Program-made: the position numbers and the translations under genes | NCBI GenBank assembly: GCA_023432985.1 | Contig: JAEZEQ010000036.1 | Span: 1 to 39,129 of the forward strand | Direction of reading: 5' to 3' | Source: Bacteroidota bacterium | GTDB taxonomy: Bacteria > Bacteroidota > Bacteroidia > CAIKAF01 | DNA length: 39,129 nt | The notes under the pieces: model-generated | Told to the model about the DNA's origin: nothing | Seen by the model: the letters and a program-made list of their open reading frames with translations, nothing else | Database searches by the model: none | Part shown: in pieces, positions 15,271 to 23,620 of the stretch | Position numbering within the stretch: position 1 is the stretch's first letter | How the letters are laid out: each line of letters opens with the position of its first letter

Positions 15271-15816
15271 TTAGGCCTCATTATACATATCGAAAAGGGT
15301 ATGAATTTCTTCAAATTTCACCTGACCTACTTGTTTTTGTAATTCCGGATTATCGGAGAATAAGGCACTCAATTTCTTTTTATAATTGGCTTTATGAATG
15401 CGCTCGAGTTCATCCTTATCGGGTGATTTCAGATAAAATTCCGATTTCCATACAGTTTTATTCATTTCATAAACCTGAAATTGATATTCGTACAATATCA
15501 CTTTTCCGGAAGATTTTCTGTAGAAGAAAGCCATATCTCCATCGGGATTTCCGGGGATAACGAAAGTGTCGAATTCCATATCGCCGGCTAGGACATACTT
15601 CGTTTTTTTCGGACTAAGCGACTTCCTTGTTTCATCCTCAAATTTCACTTGAAAGCTGGGTCTGAAATTCCCATCTTTTCTAAGCGCTACGACTCCGCCT
15701 CTAATGGTGTCTCCGTCGACCGTAACGCCGAATCCGGGGAGTGGATCTCCGGGCTTTTGCGCATAAGTGATTCCACAAATAAACAGGGTTGTAAGTGCAG
15801 TAAAAATAACTTTCAT
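15271..15816 (-). CDS. Secreted protein of unknown function
   Basis: 181 aa from the ATG at 15816 (an in-frame TTG-type extension to 15855 is rejected because it precedes a clear signal peptide). Signal peptide 1-19 (MKVIFTALTTLFICGITYA) with Gln at +1. The mature part has a beta-rich N-terminal half with repeated short strands around GVTVDGDTIRGGVVAL and KTKYVLAGD, then a charged helical C-terminus (KDELERIHKANYKKKL). The opening motif 'GDTIxGxV' is common in Bacteroidota exported proteins of unknown function. I do not recognise a named family. It follows the glutaminyl cyclase gene by 39 bases and would be its substrate by the Gln at +1. Confidence 0.7.
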   Translation of the reverse strand: MKVIFTALTTLFICGITYAQKPGDPLPGFGVTVDGDTIRGGVVALRKDGNFRPSFQVKFEDETRKSLSPKKTKYVLAGDMEFDTFVIPGNPDGDMAFFYRKSSGKVILYEYQFQVYEMNKTVWKSEFYLKSPDKDELERIHKANYKKKLSALFSDNPELQKQVGQVKFEEIHTLFDMYNEA

Positions 15817-15855
15817 AGGTATAAATAAATACGTTTTAGGAGAGGCAAAATACAA

Positions 15856-16842
15856 TTAAAATTCGTGATAAACAACATCCATCACCACCGTACCAACGGC
15901 ATGCAGGGTTGCTTTATCGATTACGCTCATATTATCCTTTTGTGTATGCCAATGCGTTCCAAATCCGCCCGAACTTCCATTATATCTATTATAATTAATA
16001 ATATTCACGGTAGGAATGGCGGCGAGTTTATTCACATAATAATGATCATCGATAACAGCGGGAACATCTTCATAAATAAAGTAATTCGACATACCCAATT
16101 TACCTGCATTATTCCATATTTTGGCAACAAAAGGCAGGGCATATTGCATGCTAAAACCTTCCTTAGCGAATTTAGCACCAAAGGCTCCAACCATATCCAG
16201 GTTTATTCCAAAATAGGGTTTAAAACGGCCGGCATAATTTCTTGCCCAGTATTGAGAGCCGAGGCAATAGGAATCGTTGATATCGCCATTTCCCCAATCT
16301 TCCACATCAAAGAAAACGATATCCAGACCCACCTTAGGTTTTTCATTTGCATATTTGATACTGCGCAGCATTTCGAGCAATACCCCCACTCCGCTTCCAC
16401 CATCATCGGCGCCGTCGAAAGTTTTCTTGGGGTGCAGCATATCTTCATCACTAAAGGGGCGTGTATCCCAGTGGGCAGAGAGCAGGACTCTTCGAGGATT
16501 ATTGGGTTGCACAAAGGCTTGAATATTTTTCCCGCGCACTTTTTTCCCGTCCCAGGTTGTGAATTCGGCTTCTTGTACAGCGACGCTATCGCAATATTCT
16601 TCCAATTTATCTATCAACCAGGCAGCTGTTTTTGCATGCGCTTCAGTTCCCGGTATACGGGGTCCGAAGCTGACTTGTTTGGCAATAAATGCATAGGCCG
16701 AATCGGCGCTAAAATGGGGCACATCGACCTTTGGTGTTTCAACGACAAGCTGATCTTTGACGGGTGGCGCTTCAGGCAATTTCTTATTATCTCCGCAAGA
16801 GAACAAGAGGCCTAAGGCCAGAATTAGGGATAACTTTCTCAT
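15856..16842 (-). CDS. Glutaminyl-peptide cyclotransferase (M28-fold), lipoprotein
   Basis: 328 aa from the ATG at 16842. Lipoprotein signal with Cys16 (LLFSC). M28 zinc-peptidase fold: SAHWDTRP (122-129), DGADDGGSGVG (143-153), FFDVEDWG (178-184), NLDMVG (214-219), DDHYYVN (265-271) and HWHTQKDNM (297-305). The motif set resembles the Porphyromonas-type bacterial glutaminyl cyclase rather than an aminopeptidase. Such enzymes convert N-terminal Gln, exposed after signal-peptide cleavage, to pyroglutamate in the periplasm. The start lies one base after the cysS stop, so it is in the cysS operon; longer frames would overlap cysS. Several predicted exported proteins in this window have Gln at +1. 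Confidence 0.85.
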   Translation of the reverse strand: MRKLSLILALGLLFSCGDNKKLPEAPPVKDQLVVETPKVDVPHFSADSAYAFIAKQVSFGPRIPGTEAHAKTAAWLIDKLEEYCDSVAVQEAEFTTWDGKKVRGKNIQAFVQPNNPRRVLLSAHWDTRPFSDEDMLHPKKTFDGADDGGSGVGVLLEMLRSIKYANEKPKVGLDIVFFDVEDWGNGDINDSYCLGSQYWARNYAGRFKPYFGINLDMVGAFGAKFAKEGFSMQYALPFVAKIWNNAGKLGMSNYFIYEDVPAVIDDHYYVNKLAAIPTVNIINYNRYNGSSGGFGTHWHTQKDNMSVIDKATLHAVGTVVMDVVYHEF

Positions 16843-16843
16843 A

Positions 16844-18337
16844 TTAATCAGCTTTAATCCAATCTGTTCCATCTTTTCCATCTTTAAGTTGAATGCCTTC
16901 ATGGAGCAGTCGGTCCCGAATCAGGTCAGAGGTTGTAAAATCTTTTCTAAGTCTGGCTTCATTTCTAAGGTCAATAATAAGTCGCATAGCTTTATCGAGC
17001 AATTGACCTTGGTCGGACTTATTATTATCCGATTCATTTCTTAAACCGAGCACTTCGTATACAAATTCGGGAATCCAATTCTGAATATGTTGCAGATCGG
17101 TTTCAGAAATACTTTCTTTAGATTCTGCGACCGAGTTAATACGTTTCACGGCTTCGAACAGATGAGCGAGGGCCACGGGAGTATTTAGGTCATCGTTCAT
17201 AGCTTGCAATACATCTGCCTGCCAGGAAGTCCAGTCAAAATCCGATTTATTTCCGCCTTTCAATCCTTTCAAAGATTTCAGGGCCAGCATCAGGCGGTTA
17301 TATCCTTTCTCTGCTGCCTGGAGTCCGCCATTTGTGAAATCGAGCGTACTTCGGTAGTGGGCTTGCAGGATAAAAAAGCGCACGGTCATTGGGCTATAGG
17401 CTTGTTCGAGCAGAGGATGATCTCCGGAAAAAAGTTGTTCGGGCAAAAAGGCATTTCCTTCACTTTTTCCCATTCTTTTTCCATTTACGGTAAGCATATT
17501 TCCGTGCATCCAAAATCGGGCTCCACCTTTTTTGCAGCAGGCGTTGTTTTGGGCAATTTCGGCTTCATGGTGTGGGAATTTCAAATCCAATCCACCCCCA
17601 TGAATATCGAATTCTTCGCCCAGATATTTCGTACTCATGGCACTACATTCCAGGTGCCAGCCGGGGAAACCTTCACCCCATGGCGAAGGCCAGCGCATGA
17701 TATGCATATCGGAGGCTTTTTTCCAAATGGCAAAATCGGCGGGATTTCTTTTTTCATCTTGTCCTTCCAGACTTCTTTTCTCATTTCCTGCCCCGGCAAT
17801 AAGTTCCTCCACAATACGTCCACTCAGTTTTCCATAATTCTGAAAAACATTCTGGTAGCTTTGCACATCGAAATAGACCGAACCATTGACTTCGTAGGCA
17901 AAGCCATGCTCCATGATTTGCTTCACCATTTCAATTTGTTCCACAATATGACCGGTAGCTGTGGGTTCAATACTTGGGGGATAGGCGTTTAAACTTTCCA
18001 TAACCCGATGAAAGCCGACCGTATAGCGCTGTACAATTTCCATAGGTTCCAGCTTTTCTATACGCGCTTTTTTTCCAATTTTATCTTCTCCTTCATCGGC
18101 ATCATCTACCAGGTGTCCGGCATCGGTGATATTGCGTACATAGCGCACATTATAGCCTAAAAATTTCAGGTATCTGAATAAGAAATCGAAGGTGAGAAAA
18201 GTGCGGCAATTGCCTAAATGCACATCGCTATACACGGTAGGTCCGCACACATACATACCCACAAAAGGCGGGGTAATAGGTTTAAATTCTTCCTTTTGTG
18301 CGGTATAACTATTATACAAAAAAAGAGACTGCGTCAT
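16844..18337 (-). CDS. cysS: Cysteine--tRNA ligase
   Basis: 497 aa, class I synthetase. The zinc-binding Cys31 in MYVCGPTVY is followed by the HIGH-type motif HLGN (40-43). The Zn site continues at GWHLECSAMS and HHEAE, and the KMSKS-type loop reads KRMGKSEGN. The anticodon-binding DALR-like region is C-terminal (from about 330). It charges tRNA-Cys in the cytoplasm. First gene of a probable three-gene unit with the glutaminyl cyclase (1-base gap) and the 15271 gene. The upstream region holds the terminator of the esterase gene; a degenerate -7 box (TAATTTCG) may be its promoter. Confidence 0.97.
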   Translation of the reverse strand: MTQSLFLYNSYTAQKEEFKPITPPFVGMYVCGPTVYSDVHLGNCRTFLTFDFLFRYLKFLGYNVRYVRNITDAGHLVDDADEGEDKIGKKARIEKLEPMEIVQRYTVGFHRVMESLNAYPPSIEPTATGHIVEQIEMVKQIMEHGFAYEVNGSVYFDVQSYQNVFQNYGKLSGRIVEELIAGAGNEKRSLEGQDEKRNPADFAIWKKASDMHIMRWPSPWGEGFPGWHLECSAMSTKYLGEEFDIHGGGLDLKFPHHEAEIAQNNACCKKGGARFWMHGNMLTVNGKRMGKSEGNAFLPEQLFSGDHPLLEQAYSPMTVRFFILQAHYRSTLDFTNGGLQAAEKGYNRLMLALKSLKGLKGGNKSDFDWTSWQADVLQAMNDDLNTPVALAHLFEAVKRINSVAESKESISETDLQHIQNWIPEFVYEVLGLRNESDNNKSDQGQLLDKAMRLIIDLRNEARLRKDFTTSDLIRDRLLHEGIQLKDGKDGTDWIKAD

Positions 18338-18363
18338 TACAAAAAATTGAGCCCCGAAATTAC

Positions 18364-18392
18364 ATAAAAAAAGGCGACTTTTCAGCCGCCTT
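18364..18392 (-). terminator. Terminator of the T9SS esterase gene
   Basis: Minus strand: AAGGCGGCT, loop GAAA, AGTCGCCTT (one G-T pair) followed by a T run. It lies 32 bases past the esterase stop and just before cysS, so cysS is transcribed separately. Confidence 0.88.
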
Positions 18393-18423
18393 ACAAATAT
18401 TAAAAATCAAATCCTTAGTTCGT

Positions 18424-19647
18424 TTATTTACGGAGTACTTTTAGAACCGTGCTTTTAGAGCCGGAATTAATCTTCAACCAATACATCCCGGGGGCCTTAT
18501 TCGACAAGGCGTCCAGGCTAAATGCGTGGGTATGAGCCGGAATTTTTTCGCTATGCAAAACCGCACCTAAAGCATTAATAATTTGAATTTGTGCACCCAA
18601 TTCATTCCCGGGCAGGTCAACCTGCAAAATTCCGGTTGTTGGATTGGGATAAACCGCAGCATATAGGGCGTGATCCTGATTATTTTCGTAGAGATGTTTA
18701 ATACAAATTTGATCTTCGAGGAAATCTTTAACAAACTGATTTGTAGAATCGCTTTGTGCTGCATTGGCCCAGAAATCGCAATGGCCTCTGCCTACATAGG
18801 TGAGCAGTGGGTTATCGACACCTACATGGGAGGCCCGAATGGCAACATCACCGCTACCGCTGAGCAAGGTTAGATCTACTCCGGGCATAGGTCTGGCGTA
18901 GTCGGTTCCATATGGCACTACATCATCGGCTGTACCGTGAATACTAACCATAGGTTGATCACCGAAAACAAGATGCGAGGTATCCTTCAAAGCGCCGCAA
19001 TAGTTAAGTACGGCTTGGGGTACGGAAGAGTAACCCGGATTTCCGCTATCTCCAAAAAAACCACCATCAATACTTTCGGCAATAAGTGCGGGCAATTTAG
19101 CGGGACTATCCATATAAGTTGTTTGCATACCCAAGATAGCACCGGCACTGATACCACCAACAATAATCAGGTTTGGATTAATGCCATATGGGTTTCCATC
19201 TTCGGCCACAGACTTTCTAAAAAATCGGATAGCGGCCATTTGATCGTGCACAGAGCGGTAAACATGTTGCAAAAAGGTACGTTCCAAATTCGAGGTCATA
19301 AATACCGAATCTAAGGTAAGCAAGCGGTATTCCATAGAAACGGCAACATATCCCATGCGTGCGTACATACGACACAGCATACGAATTGCGAGATCTTCCT
19401 TACTTCCGCCTATAAAGCTTCCTCCATGGGCCATAATAATCAGCGGTCGGTTTGTTTCCAAATCACCGGAAGGCTTCCAATAGTCCAACTCCAGAGATTG
19501 ACCGTTTGGCGCCTGACCATAGGTAATATTCACGGCAGAATCGAGCGTAGTAAAGATTTCGGTATAATAGCGTCCACCCGTGCAATCCTGTGCATAGAGG
19601 GCATTCATTCCGATAAAGCAGCAAAGAATTGTAAAAAATCTATTCAT
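18424..19647 (-). CDS. Secreted alpha/beta-hydrolase (carboxylesterase-like) with T9SS sorting domain
   Basis: 407 aa. Signal peptide 1-19 (NALYA) with Gln at +1. The hydrolase domain is residues 30-310: oxyanion motif MAHGGSF (72-78), nucleophile elbow GGISAGA with Ser167, acid at about Asp241/242 (HGTADDVVPY) and His289 (GRGHCDF). This resembles family IV/feruloyl-type esterases and peptidases of the HSL clan. Residues 330-407 form a type A T9SS sorting domain beginning YPNPTTG and ending in the basic TVLKVLRK. The protein is probably displayed on or released from the cell surface; the substrate is unknown. It has its own promoter (19671-19703) and terminator (18364-18392), so it is monocistronic. 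Confidence 0.88.
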   Translation of the reverse strand: MNRFFTILCCFIGMNALYAQDCTGGRYYTEIFTTLDSAVNITYGQAPNGQSLELDYWKPSGDLETNRPLIIMAHGGSFIGGSKEDLAIRMLCRMYARMGYVAVSMEYRLLTLDSVFMTSNLERTFLQHVYRSVHDQMAAIRFFRKSVAEDGNPYGINPNLIIVGGISAGAILGMQTTYMDSPAKLPALIAESIDGGFFGDSGNPGYSSVPQAVLNYCGALKDTSHLVFGDQPMVSIHGTADDVVPYGTDYARPMPGVDLTLLSGSGDVAIRASHVGVDNPLLTYVGRGHCDFWANAAQSDSTNQFVKDFLEDQICIKHLYENNQDHALYAAVYPNPTTGILQVDLPGNELGAQIQIINALGAVLHSEKIPAHTHAFSLDALSNKAPGMYWLKINSGSKSTVLKVLRK

Positions 19648-19670
19648 ATTATGTTGATTATAGGTTAAAC

Positions 19671-19703
19671 CAAAGATAATACAGAATATGAAAGAATGGC
19701 AAA
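19671..19703 (-). promoter_or_regulatory. Promoter of the T9SS esterase gene
   Basis: Minus strand TTTG (19703-19700), 21 bases, TATCTTTG (19678-19671): an exact consensus match with predicted start near 19667 and a leader of about 20 nt. Confidence 0.85.
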
Positions 19704-19715
19704 ATGCCGAAAAAA

Positions 19716-20942
19716 TTATTTCAGCATATGTATAGATTTTTCGAGCGCCTTCACAAAAATGTCAATTTCTTCTTTGGTATTATAAAATGCGAAACTGGCG
19801 CGAACCGTTCCGGGGATATTAAAAAATTGCATAATGGGTTGAGTGCAATGATGTCCGGTTCGCACGGCTATACCTTGTTTATCGAGGAGCAGTCCCAGAT
19901 CCATGGGATGTACACCATCCACAACAAAAGAGAGAACGGAGGCTTTATGTTTGGCTTGACCGATGATGCGCAGATTAGGCAAAGCGGCTACTTTTTCGCT
20001 TGCATAGGTCAACAATTCGCTTTCGCGTTGGGCAATAAAATCCAATCCGATTCCTTGAATATAATCGATAGCGCAAGCCAAAGAGAGGGCACCTTCAATA
20101 TGTGGAGTTCCTGCTTCGAATTTAAAAGGCAAGTCATTATAGGTTGTTTTTTCGAAGGTAACTTCCTTAATCATTTCCCCTCCTCCTTCGTAGGGAGGCA
20201 GAAGTTCGAGCCATTTTTTCTTGCCGTATAAAACGCCGAATCCGGTTGAAGCAAAGACCTTATGCGCCGAAAAAACAAAGAAATCGGCATCCCATTTTTT
20301 CACATCCACCTTCATATGCTGGCTACTTTGTGCACCGTCAACGAGAACGGGAATTTGCATAGCATGTGCTTGGGAAATCATTTCTTCGATTGGGTTCACC
20401 GTACCCAGGGCATTCGAAACGTGGACTATGGAAAGCAATTTCACCTTATCGGTCAACAATTGAGAAAAGGCATCCATATCCAGTTCGCCTTTTTCATTCA
20501 TGGGAATAACCTTAAGCTTTGCTCCGCTATAGGTACATGCCATTTGCCAGGGCACAATATTACTGTGGTGTTCCATAGCCGAAATCAGAATTTCGTCGCC
20601 CGGTTTCAAAATACTTCTCGAAAATCCGTGTGCTATAATATTAATACCATTCGTAGTCCCCTTAGTAAAAATCACTTCTTCTTCCAATTCGGCACCAATA
20701 AAGCGTTGAATCGTGCGTCGGGCATCTTCGAATGCATCGGTAGCGAGCTGACTGAGTGTGTGAATCCCGCGGTGAACATTACTATTTATTTGCTCATAAT
20801 AGCGGGTTGAATTATCCAGCACTGCACGCGGTTTTTGTGTAGTAGCTGCATTATCGAAATATATATATCGATTGCCCTTAAGTTCGCGTTGCAAGAGCGG
20901 GAAATCGGCTCTGATTTTTTCAATTAAATCCTGTTTATCCAT
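19716..20942 (-). CDS. sufS: Cysteine desulfurase, SufS type
   Basis: 408 aa from the ATG at 20942 (a GTG two codons upstream is possible). Class V aminotransferase-fold PLP enzyme: NAATTQKP (31-38), His126 in MEHHSN stacking on PLP, Asp202/Gln205 in VDGAQSS, PLP Lys228 in FSAHKVF, and the persulfide Cys366 in VRTGHHCTQP. The short Cys loop and RxGHHCxxP context are of the SufS/CsdA (group II) type. It supplies sulfur for Fe-S clusters. Other suf genes are not adjacent. It follows the GT2 gene by 37 bases. A one-mismatch -7 box (GACCTTTG) ends five bases before the ATG. Confidence 0.95.
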   Translation of the reverse strand: MDKQDLIEKIRADFPLLQRELKGNRYIYFDNAATTQKPRAVLDNSTRYYEQINSNVHRGIHTLSQLATDAFEDARRTIQRFIGAELEEEVIFTKGTTNGINIIAHGFSRSILKPGDEILISAMEHHSNIVPWQMACTYSGAKLKVIPMNEKGELDMDAFSQLLTDKVKLLSIVHVSNALGTVNPIEEMISQAHAMQIPVLVDGAQSSQHMKVDVKKWDADFFVFSAHKVFASTGFGVLYGKKKWLELLPPYEGGGEMIKEVTFEKTTYNDLPFKFEAGTPHIEGALSLACAIDYIQGIGLDFIAQRESELLTYASEKVAALPNLRIIGQAKHKASVLSFVVDGVHPMDLGLLLDKQGIAVRTGHHCTQPIMQFFNIPGTVRASFAFYNTKEEIDIFVKALEKSIHMLK

Positions 20943-20979
20943 AAACACAAAGGTCGGAAAAATAGGTTGAATAGAAATG

Positions 20980-22038
20980 CTAAACTTTTCTATTTTTCCA
21001 TCGGGCCGGGAAGCGGTACAAAATCAAAGGCATGACGACCAGATATAAAGGCAATAACAGTATACAGGGGAGCAAATACGGCAAAGAGTTAAACCTGGCG
21101 GAATAGACAAAAAGTACGGAAATACACAGTAAGGGTAAAATGGGAAAAAGGAGTATTAAAGATTGGGCATAAGTCGGAAAAACAAAGCTTGCCAGGGTGG
21201 GGATAAGCACCCAGGCCGAGAGAAAAACATAGGCCAGATACTCTGCGGATCCCCATTTCGAAACCCACCTTTTCTTTTGGTGCAGGCTTTCGGAAATCGA
21301 GCCGGGGCTCAAGGTTTTCACAAAAAAGGGGGCAAAATAAAGCGCTTGTAATCCGTATACCTTACGAATACTTTGCATAGTAAAAACATCATCTCCACTA
21401 ATCAAATAAGATTTGAGGTCGGCTTGTAGAAAATCCGATTTTTTCAGGGCCATAATGGCTCCATTGGCTAAAAGGGGAAATGAATAAAAGCGGGACAAAA
21501 AGCCGAATCCGACCAGAGTTAAAAACTCTATATACAGAAAATGGGATAGAAAATTGGGTTTAGTTTGATAAAAAAGGGGGAAACCTTGTACAAAGTGGAT
21601 GGGGGAATTGGGATCTAATTGTTGCAGAAAAGCAATCATTTGGGTGGAGATTTCGGTATCTGCATCCAAAAAATAGAGCCAATCGCTATCGGCATTTTGG
21701 GCAGCGAAAATTTGGGCATTTTTCTTTCCACTAAGATCCTCGGGCAGGGTTAAGATTTCGATAAAATCGAGGCCATGATTGCTTTTAAAATCCTGAATAA
21801 CGGAGGCCGTATTATCTTCGGAATGATCGTCGACAAAGAGGATACGGCAATAATTCGGCTTCAGATTAAGGAGGCTATTGAGGAGTAAACCAATTCTTTC
21901 ACTTTCATTTCTAAAGGGTACAATAAGCGTTACAGACTGCTGTATACTATCTGAAAATAGAGGTTTTCGGTAAAACAGAAATGGAATAATAAAAAGCAGA
22001 AACAGTAAAACACAAAAAATCAGAATGAAAGTGCTCAT
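20980..22038 (-). CDS. Family 2 glycosyltransferase, membrane-bound
   Basis: 352 aa from the ATG at 22038; the longer frame to 22170 overlaps ruvC on the other strand and is rejected. One N-terminal membrane helix (about 3-25), a GT-A domain starting VTLIVPFRNE, nucleotide-binding DDHSEDN, metal-binding DADTE, and later SGDDVF and the Q/RxRW-like motif QKKRW. Two or three C-terminal membrane helices (about 275-345) follow. This architecture is shared with processive or polyisoprenyl-linked GT2 enzymes such as CrtQ-like and ceramide glucosyltransferase-like proteins; the product cannot be named. Divergent from ruvC with 52 bases between the starts. Confidence 0.88.
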   Translation of the reverse strand: MSTFILIFCVLLFLLFIIPFLFYRKPLFSDSIQQSVTLIVPFRNESERIGLLLNSLLNLKPNYCRILFVDDHSEDNTASVIQDFKSNHGLDFIEILTLPEDLSGKKNAQIFAAQNADSDWLYFLDADTEISTQMIAFLQQLDPNSPIHFVQGFPLFYQTKPNFLSHFLYIEFLTLVGFGFLSRFYSFPLLANGAIMALKKSDFLQADLKSYLISGDDVFTMQSIRKVYGLQALYFAPFFVKTLSPGSISESLHQKKRWVSKWGSAEYLAYVFLSAWVLIPTLASFVFPTYAQSLILLFPILPLLCISVLFVYSARFNSLPYLLPCILLLPLYLVVMPLILYRFPARWKNRKV

Positions 22039-22078
22039 AAAAACAAAGATGATAAAAAAACGACAAGATAGAAATATG

Positions 22079-22086
22079 TACCTTTG
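22079..22086 (+). promoter_or_regulatory. -7 box abutting the ruvC start codon
   Basis: TACCTTTG, an exact -7 match, ends 4 bases before the ATG at 22091. Transcription would begin at or next to the start codon. No -33 TTTG at the usual distance. Confidence 0.5.
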
Positions 22087-22090
22087 TGAT

Positions 22091-22651
22091 ATGACAAAAG
22101 AGCGTATAATATTGGGTATAGATCCGGGCTCGAATATTATGGGATTTGGGGTAATTGGTGTAAAGGGCAAGGTATTACGTCATATAGATTTGGGTATAAT
22201 AAAGCAATCATCGAAAGTTGAGGATCATTTCGAAAAGTTGCGTTATATTTTCAGCGAGACCATAGCTATCATAGATCAGTATAAACCCGATGAGTTTGCG
22301 ATAGAGGCACCATTTTACGGGAATAATGTGCAATCGATGTTGAAATTGGGTCGGGCTCAGGGAGTTGCTATAGCGGCGGCATTGAGTAAGGGCTTAGTTA
22401 TAAGCGAATACAGCCCGCGCAAGGTAAAGCAATCGGTCAGTGGCAGTGGAAGCAGTTCCAAAGAGCAAATAGCGCGCTATTGTGCACAGATATTAAATCA
22501 GCCACCATTCGAACAAAAATATTTAGATGCAACAGATGGTTTAGCGGTAGCTATATGTCATGCCTTACAAGGTGGGCAAAGCCTGGGCAAACAAAAAGGC
22601 GCCACCGGATGGGACGCCTTTATAAAACAAAATCCGAATCGGATAAAATAA
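22091..22651 (+). CDS. ruvC: Crossover junction endodeoxyribonuclease RuvC
   Basis: 186 aa from the ATG at 22091; the open frame reaches back to 22025, but RuvC proteins begin just before the first catalytic Asp, here in ILGIDPGSN (D11). RNase H-like fold with further acidic residues in FAIEAPFYG and the C-terminal DATDGLAVAICH. It resolves Holliday junctions as a dimer with RuvAB in recombination and repair. Divergent from the GT2 gene; it converges on the HIT gene with a single base between stops. A -7 box sits 4 bases before the ATG, which suggests a leaderless mRNA. Confidence 0.95.
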   Translation: MTKERIILGIDPGSNIMGFGVIGVKGKVLRHIDLGIIKQSSKVEDHFEKLRYIFSETIAIIDQYKPDEFAIEAPFYGNNVQSMLKLGRAQGVAIAAALSKGLVISEYSPRKVKQSVSGSGSSSKEQIARYCAQILNQPPFEQKYLDATDGLAVAICHALQGGQSLGKQKGATGWDAFIKQNPNRIK

Positions 22652-22652
22652 A

Positions 22653-23054
22653 TCAGAGTGATTGAAAAGCTTTTTGAATTTTCTCCGTCATTTCGATCAT
22701 TTCGAATTTTTCGGGTGAAAGTTTTTCCTTAGAAAAGTTCATATCCCCTACGCTATTAATTGGGATCAGGTGCACATGGGCATGCGGCACTTCGAGTCCG
22801 ACCACAGAGACACCAATACGATTACAGGGTACAACCATTTTAATAGCTTTGGCTACTTTTTGGGCAAAAGCCATAAGTTGGGCTAAATCATCCGGATTCA
22901 TATCAAACACATAATCCACTTCATTTTTGGGTACGACGAGCGTATGTCCGTAATTTAAGGGGAAAATATCGAGAAAAGCGATATGTGCATCATCTTCAGC
23001 GACGATATACCCGGGAATTTCGCGATTAATAATTTTAGTGAATAGAGTAGACAT
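22653..23054 (-). CDS. HIT family (histidine triad) nucleotide-binding protein
   Basis: 133 aa from the ATG at 23054; the longer frame to 23084 would overlap greA. HIT domain: TLFTKIINREIPGYIVAED at the N-terminus, the LNYGHTLVVPK strand, and the triad HAHVHLIP (HxHxHxx) whose central His is the catalytic nucleophile of HINT-type phosphoramidases. It probably hydrolyses AMP-linked amines or aminoacyl-adenylates in the cytoplasm. Length and C-terminus match HINT rather than Fhit or GalT. It begins 4 bases after the greA stop, so the two genes are an operon. Confidence 0.93.
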   Translation of the reverse strand: MSTLFTKIINREIPGYIVAEDDAHIAFLDIFPLNYGHTLVVPKNEVDYVFDMNPDDLAQLMAFAQKVAKAIKMVVPCNRIGVSVVGLEVPHAHVHLIPINSVGDMNFSKEKLSPEKFEMIEMTEKIQKAFQSL

Positions 23055-23058
23055 ATGC

Positions 23059-23532
23059 TTATCGACCAATTTCAACAATTTCAAATTTCATAATTCCGCT
23101 GGGCACTTGAATATCGACCTTATCGCCTTTCACTTTACCGAGTAGGCCTTTTGCGATAGGGGAATCCACGCTGATTTTACCTTTTTTAAGGTCAGCCTCA
23201 TTTTCCGACACGAGGGTATATTCCATCATAGCATTATTTGCCAGATTTTTAATTTTCACTTTACTGAGCAAATAGACTTTATCGGTTTCAATATCACCGG
23301 CTTCAATAATACGGCTATTGCGAATAACTTCTTGCAGTTTGCTAATTTCCAATTCGAGCAAACCTTGTGCTTCTTTCGCGGCGTCATATTCGGCATTTTC
23401 AGACAAGTCGCCTTTTTCGCGAGCCTCGGCGATTTGTTGAGAAATTTTGGGTCTTTCCACCTGAATCAGATGATTCATTTTCTCAGTCAGCGCTGCCAGT
23501 CCCTCTTTGGTTAAATAATTTATTTTACTCAT
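23059..23532 (-). CDS. greA: Transcription elongation factor GreA
   Basis: 157 aa. N-terminal antiparallel coiled coil (about 1-75) with the tip acidic pair in GDLSENAEYDAAKEAQG that reaches the RNA polymerase active site and stimulates cleavage of backtracked RNA. The C-terminal FKBP-like globular domain is about 80-157 (DKVYLLSKVKI, SPIAKGLLGKVKGD). The start ATG at 23532 matches the family. A promoter lies within the end of the upstream porV-like gene (-7 at 23594-23601), giving a leader of about 58 nt that opens with a strong hairpin. The HIT gene follows after 4 bases. Confidence 0.97.
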   Translation of the reverse strand: MSKINYLTKEGLAALTEKMNHLIQVERPKISQQIAEAREKGDLSENAEYDAAKEAQGLLELEISKLQEVIRNSRIIEAGDIETDKVYLLSKVKIKNLANNAMMEYTLVSENEADLKKGKISVDSPIAKGLLGKVKGDKVDIQVPSGIMKFEIVEIGR

Positions 23533-23556
23533 AATGAACAGGATTAAATAAAAACA

Positions 23557-23585
23557 AACAAAAGGCCCGAATGGGACCTTTTGTT
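23557..23585 (-). terminator. Hairpin terminator of the TonB-receptor operon, also at the 5' end of the greA transcript
   Basis: Twelve-pair stem AACAAAAGG-CCC / GGG-CCTTTTGTT with one bulged base and a GAAT/ATTC loop, followed on the minus strand by the T-rich GTTTGTTTTTATTTAAT. It lies 36 bases past the porV-like stop. The predicted greA transcription start (about 23590) is upstream of it, so the greA mRNA would begin with this same hairpin. Confidence 0.8.
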
Positions 23586-23593
23586 CTTAAGTG

Positions 23594-23601
23594 CAAATAT
23601 A
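23594..23601 (-). promoter_or_regulatory. -7 box of greA
   Basis: TATATTTG on the minus strand, an exact -7 match. The nearest -33 candidate is ATTG (23627-23624) at 22 bases, one beyond the usual range, overlapping the porV-like stop codon. Confidence 0.55.
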
Positions 23602-23620
23602 ATAAAATTAATATTGGCTT

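Noticed and set aside
15865..16815. A 316-codon plus-strand ORF
   Set aside because: Exactly antisense to the glutaminyl cyclase gene, whose motifs are clear; composition is not protein-like.
22039..22170. Extended N-terminus of the GT2 protein
   Set aside because: It would overlap the ruvC promoter and coding start on the other strand, and a normal membrane-anchored N-terminus begins at 22038.
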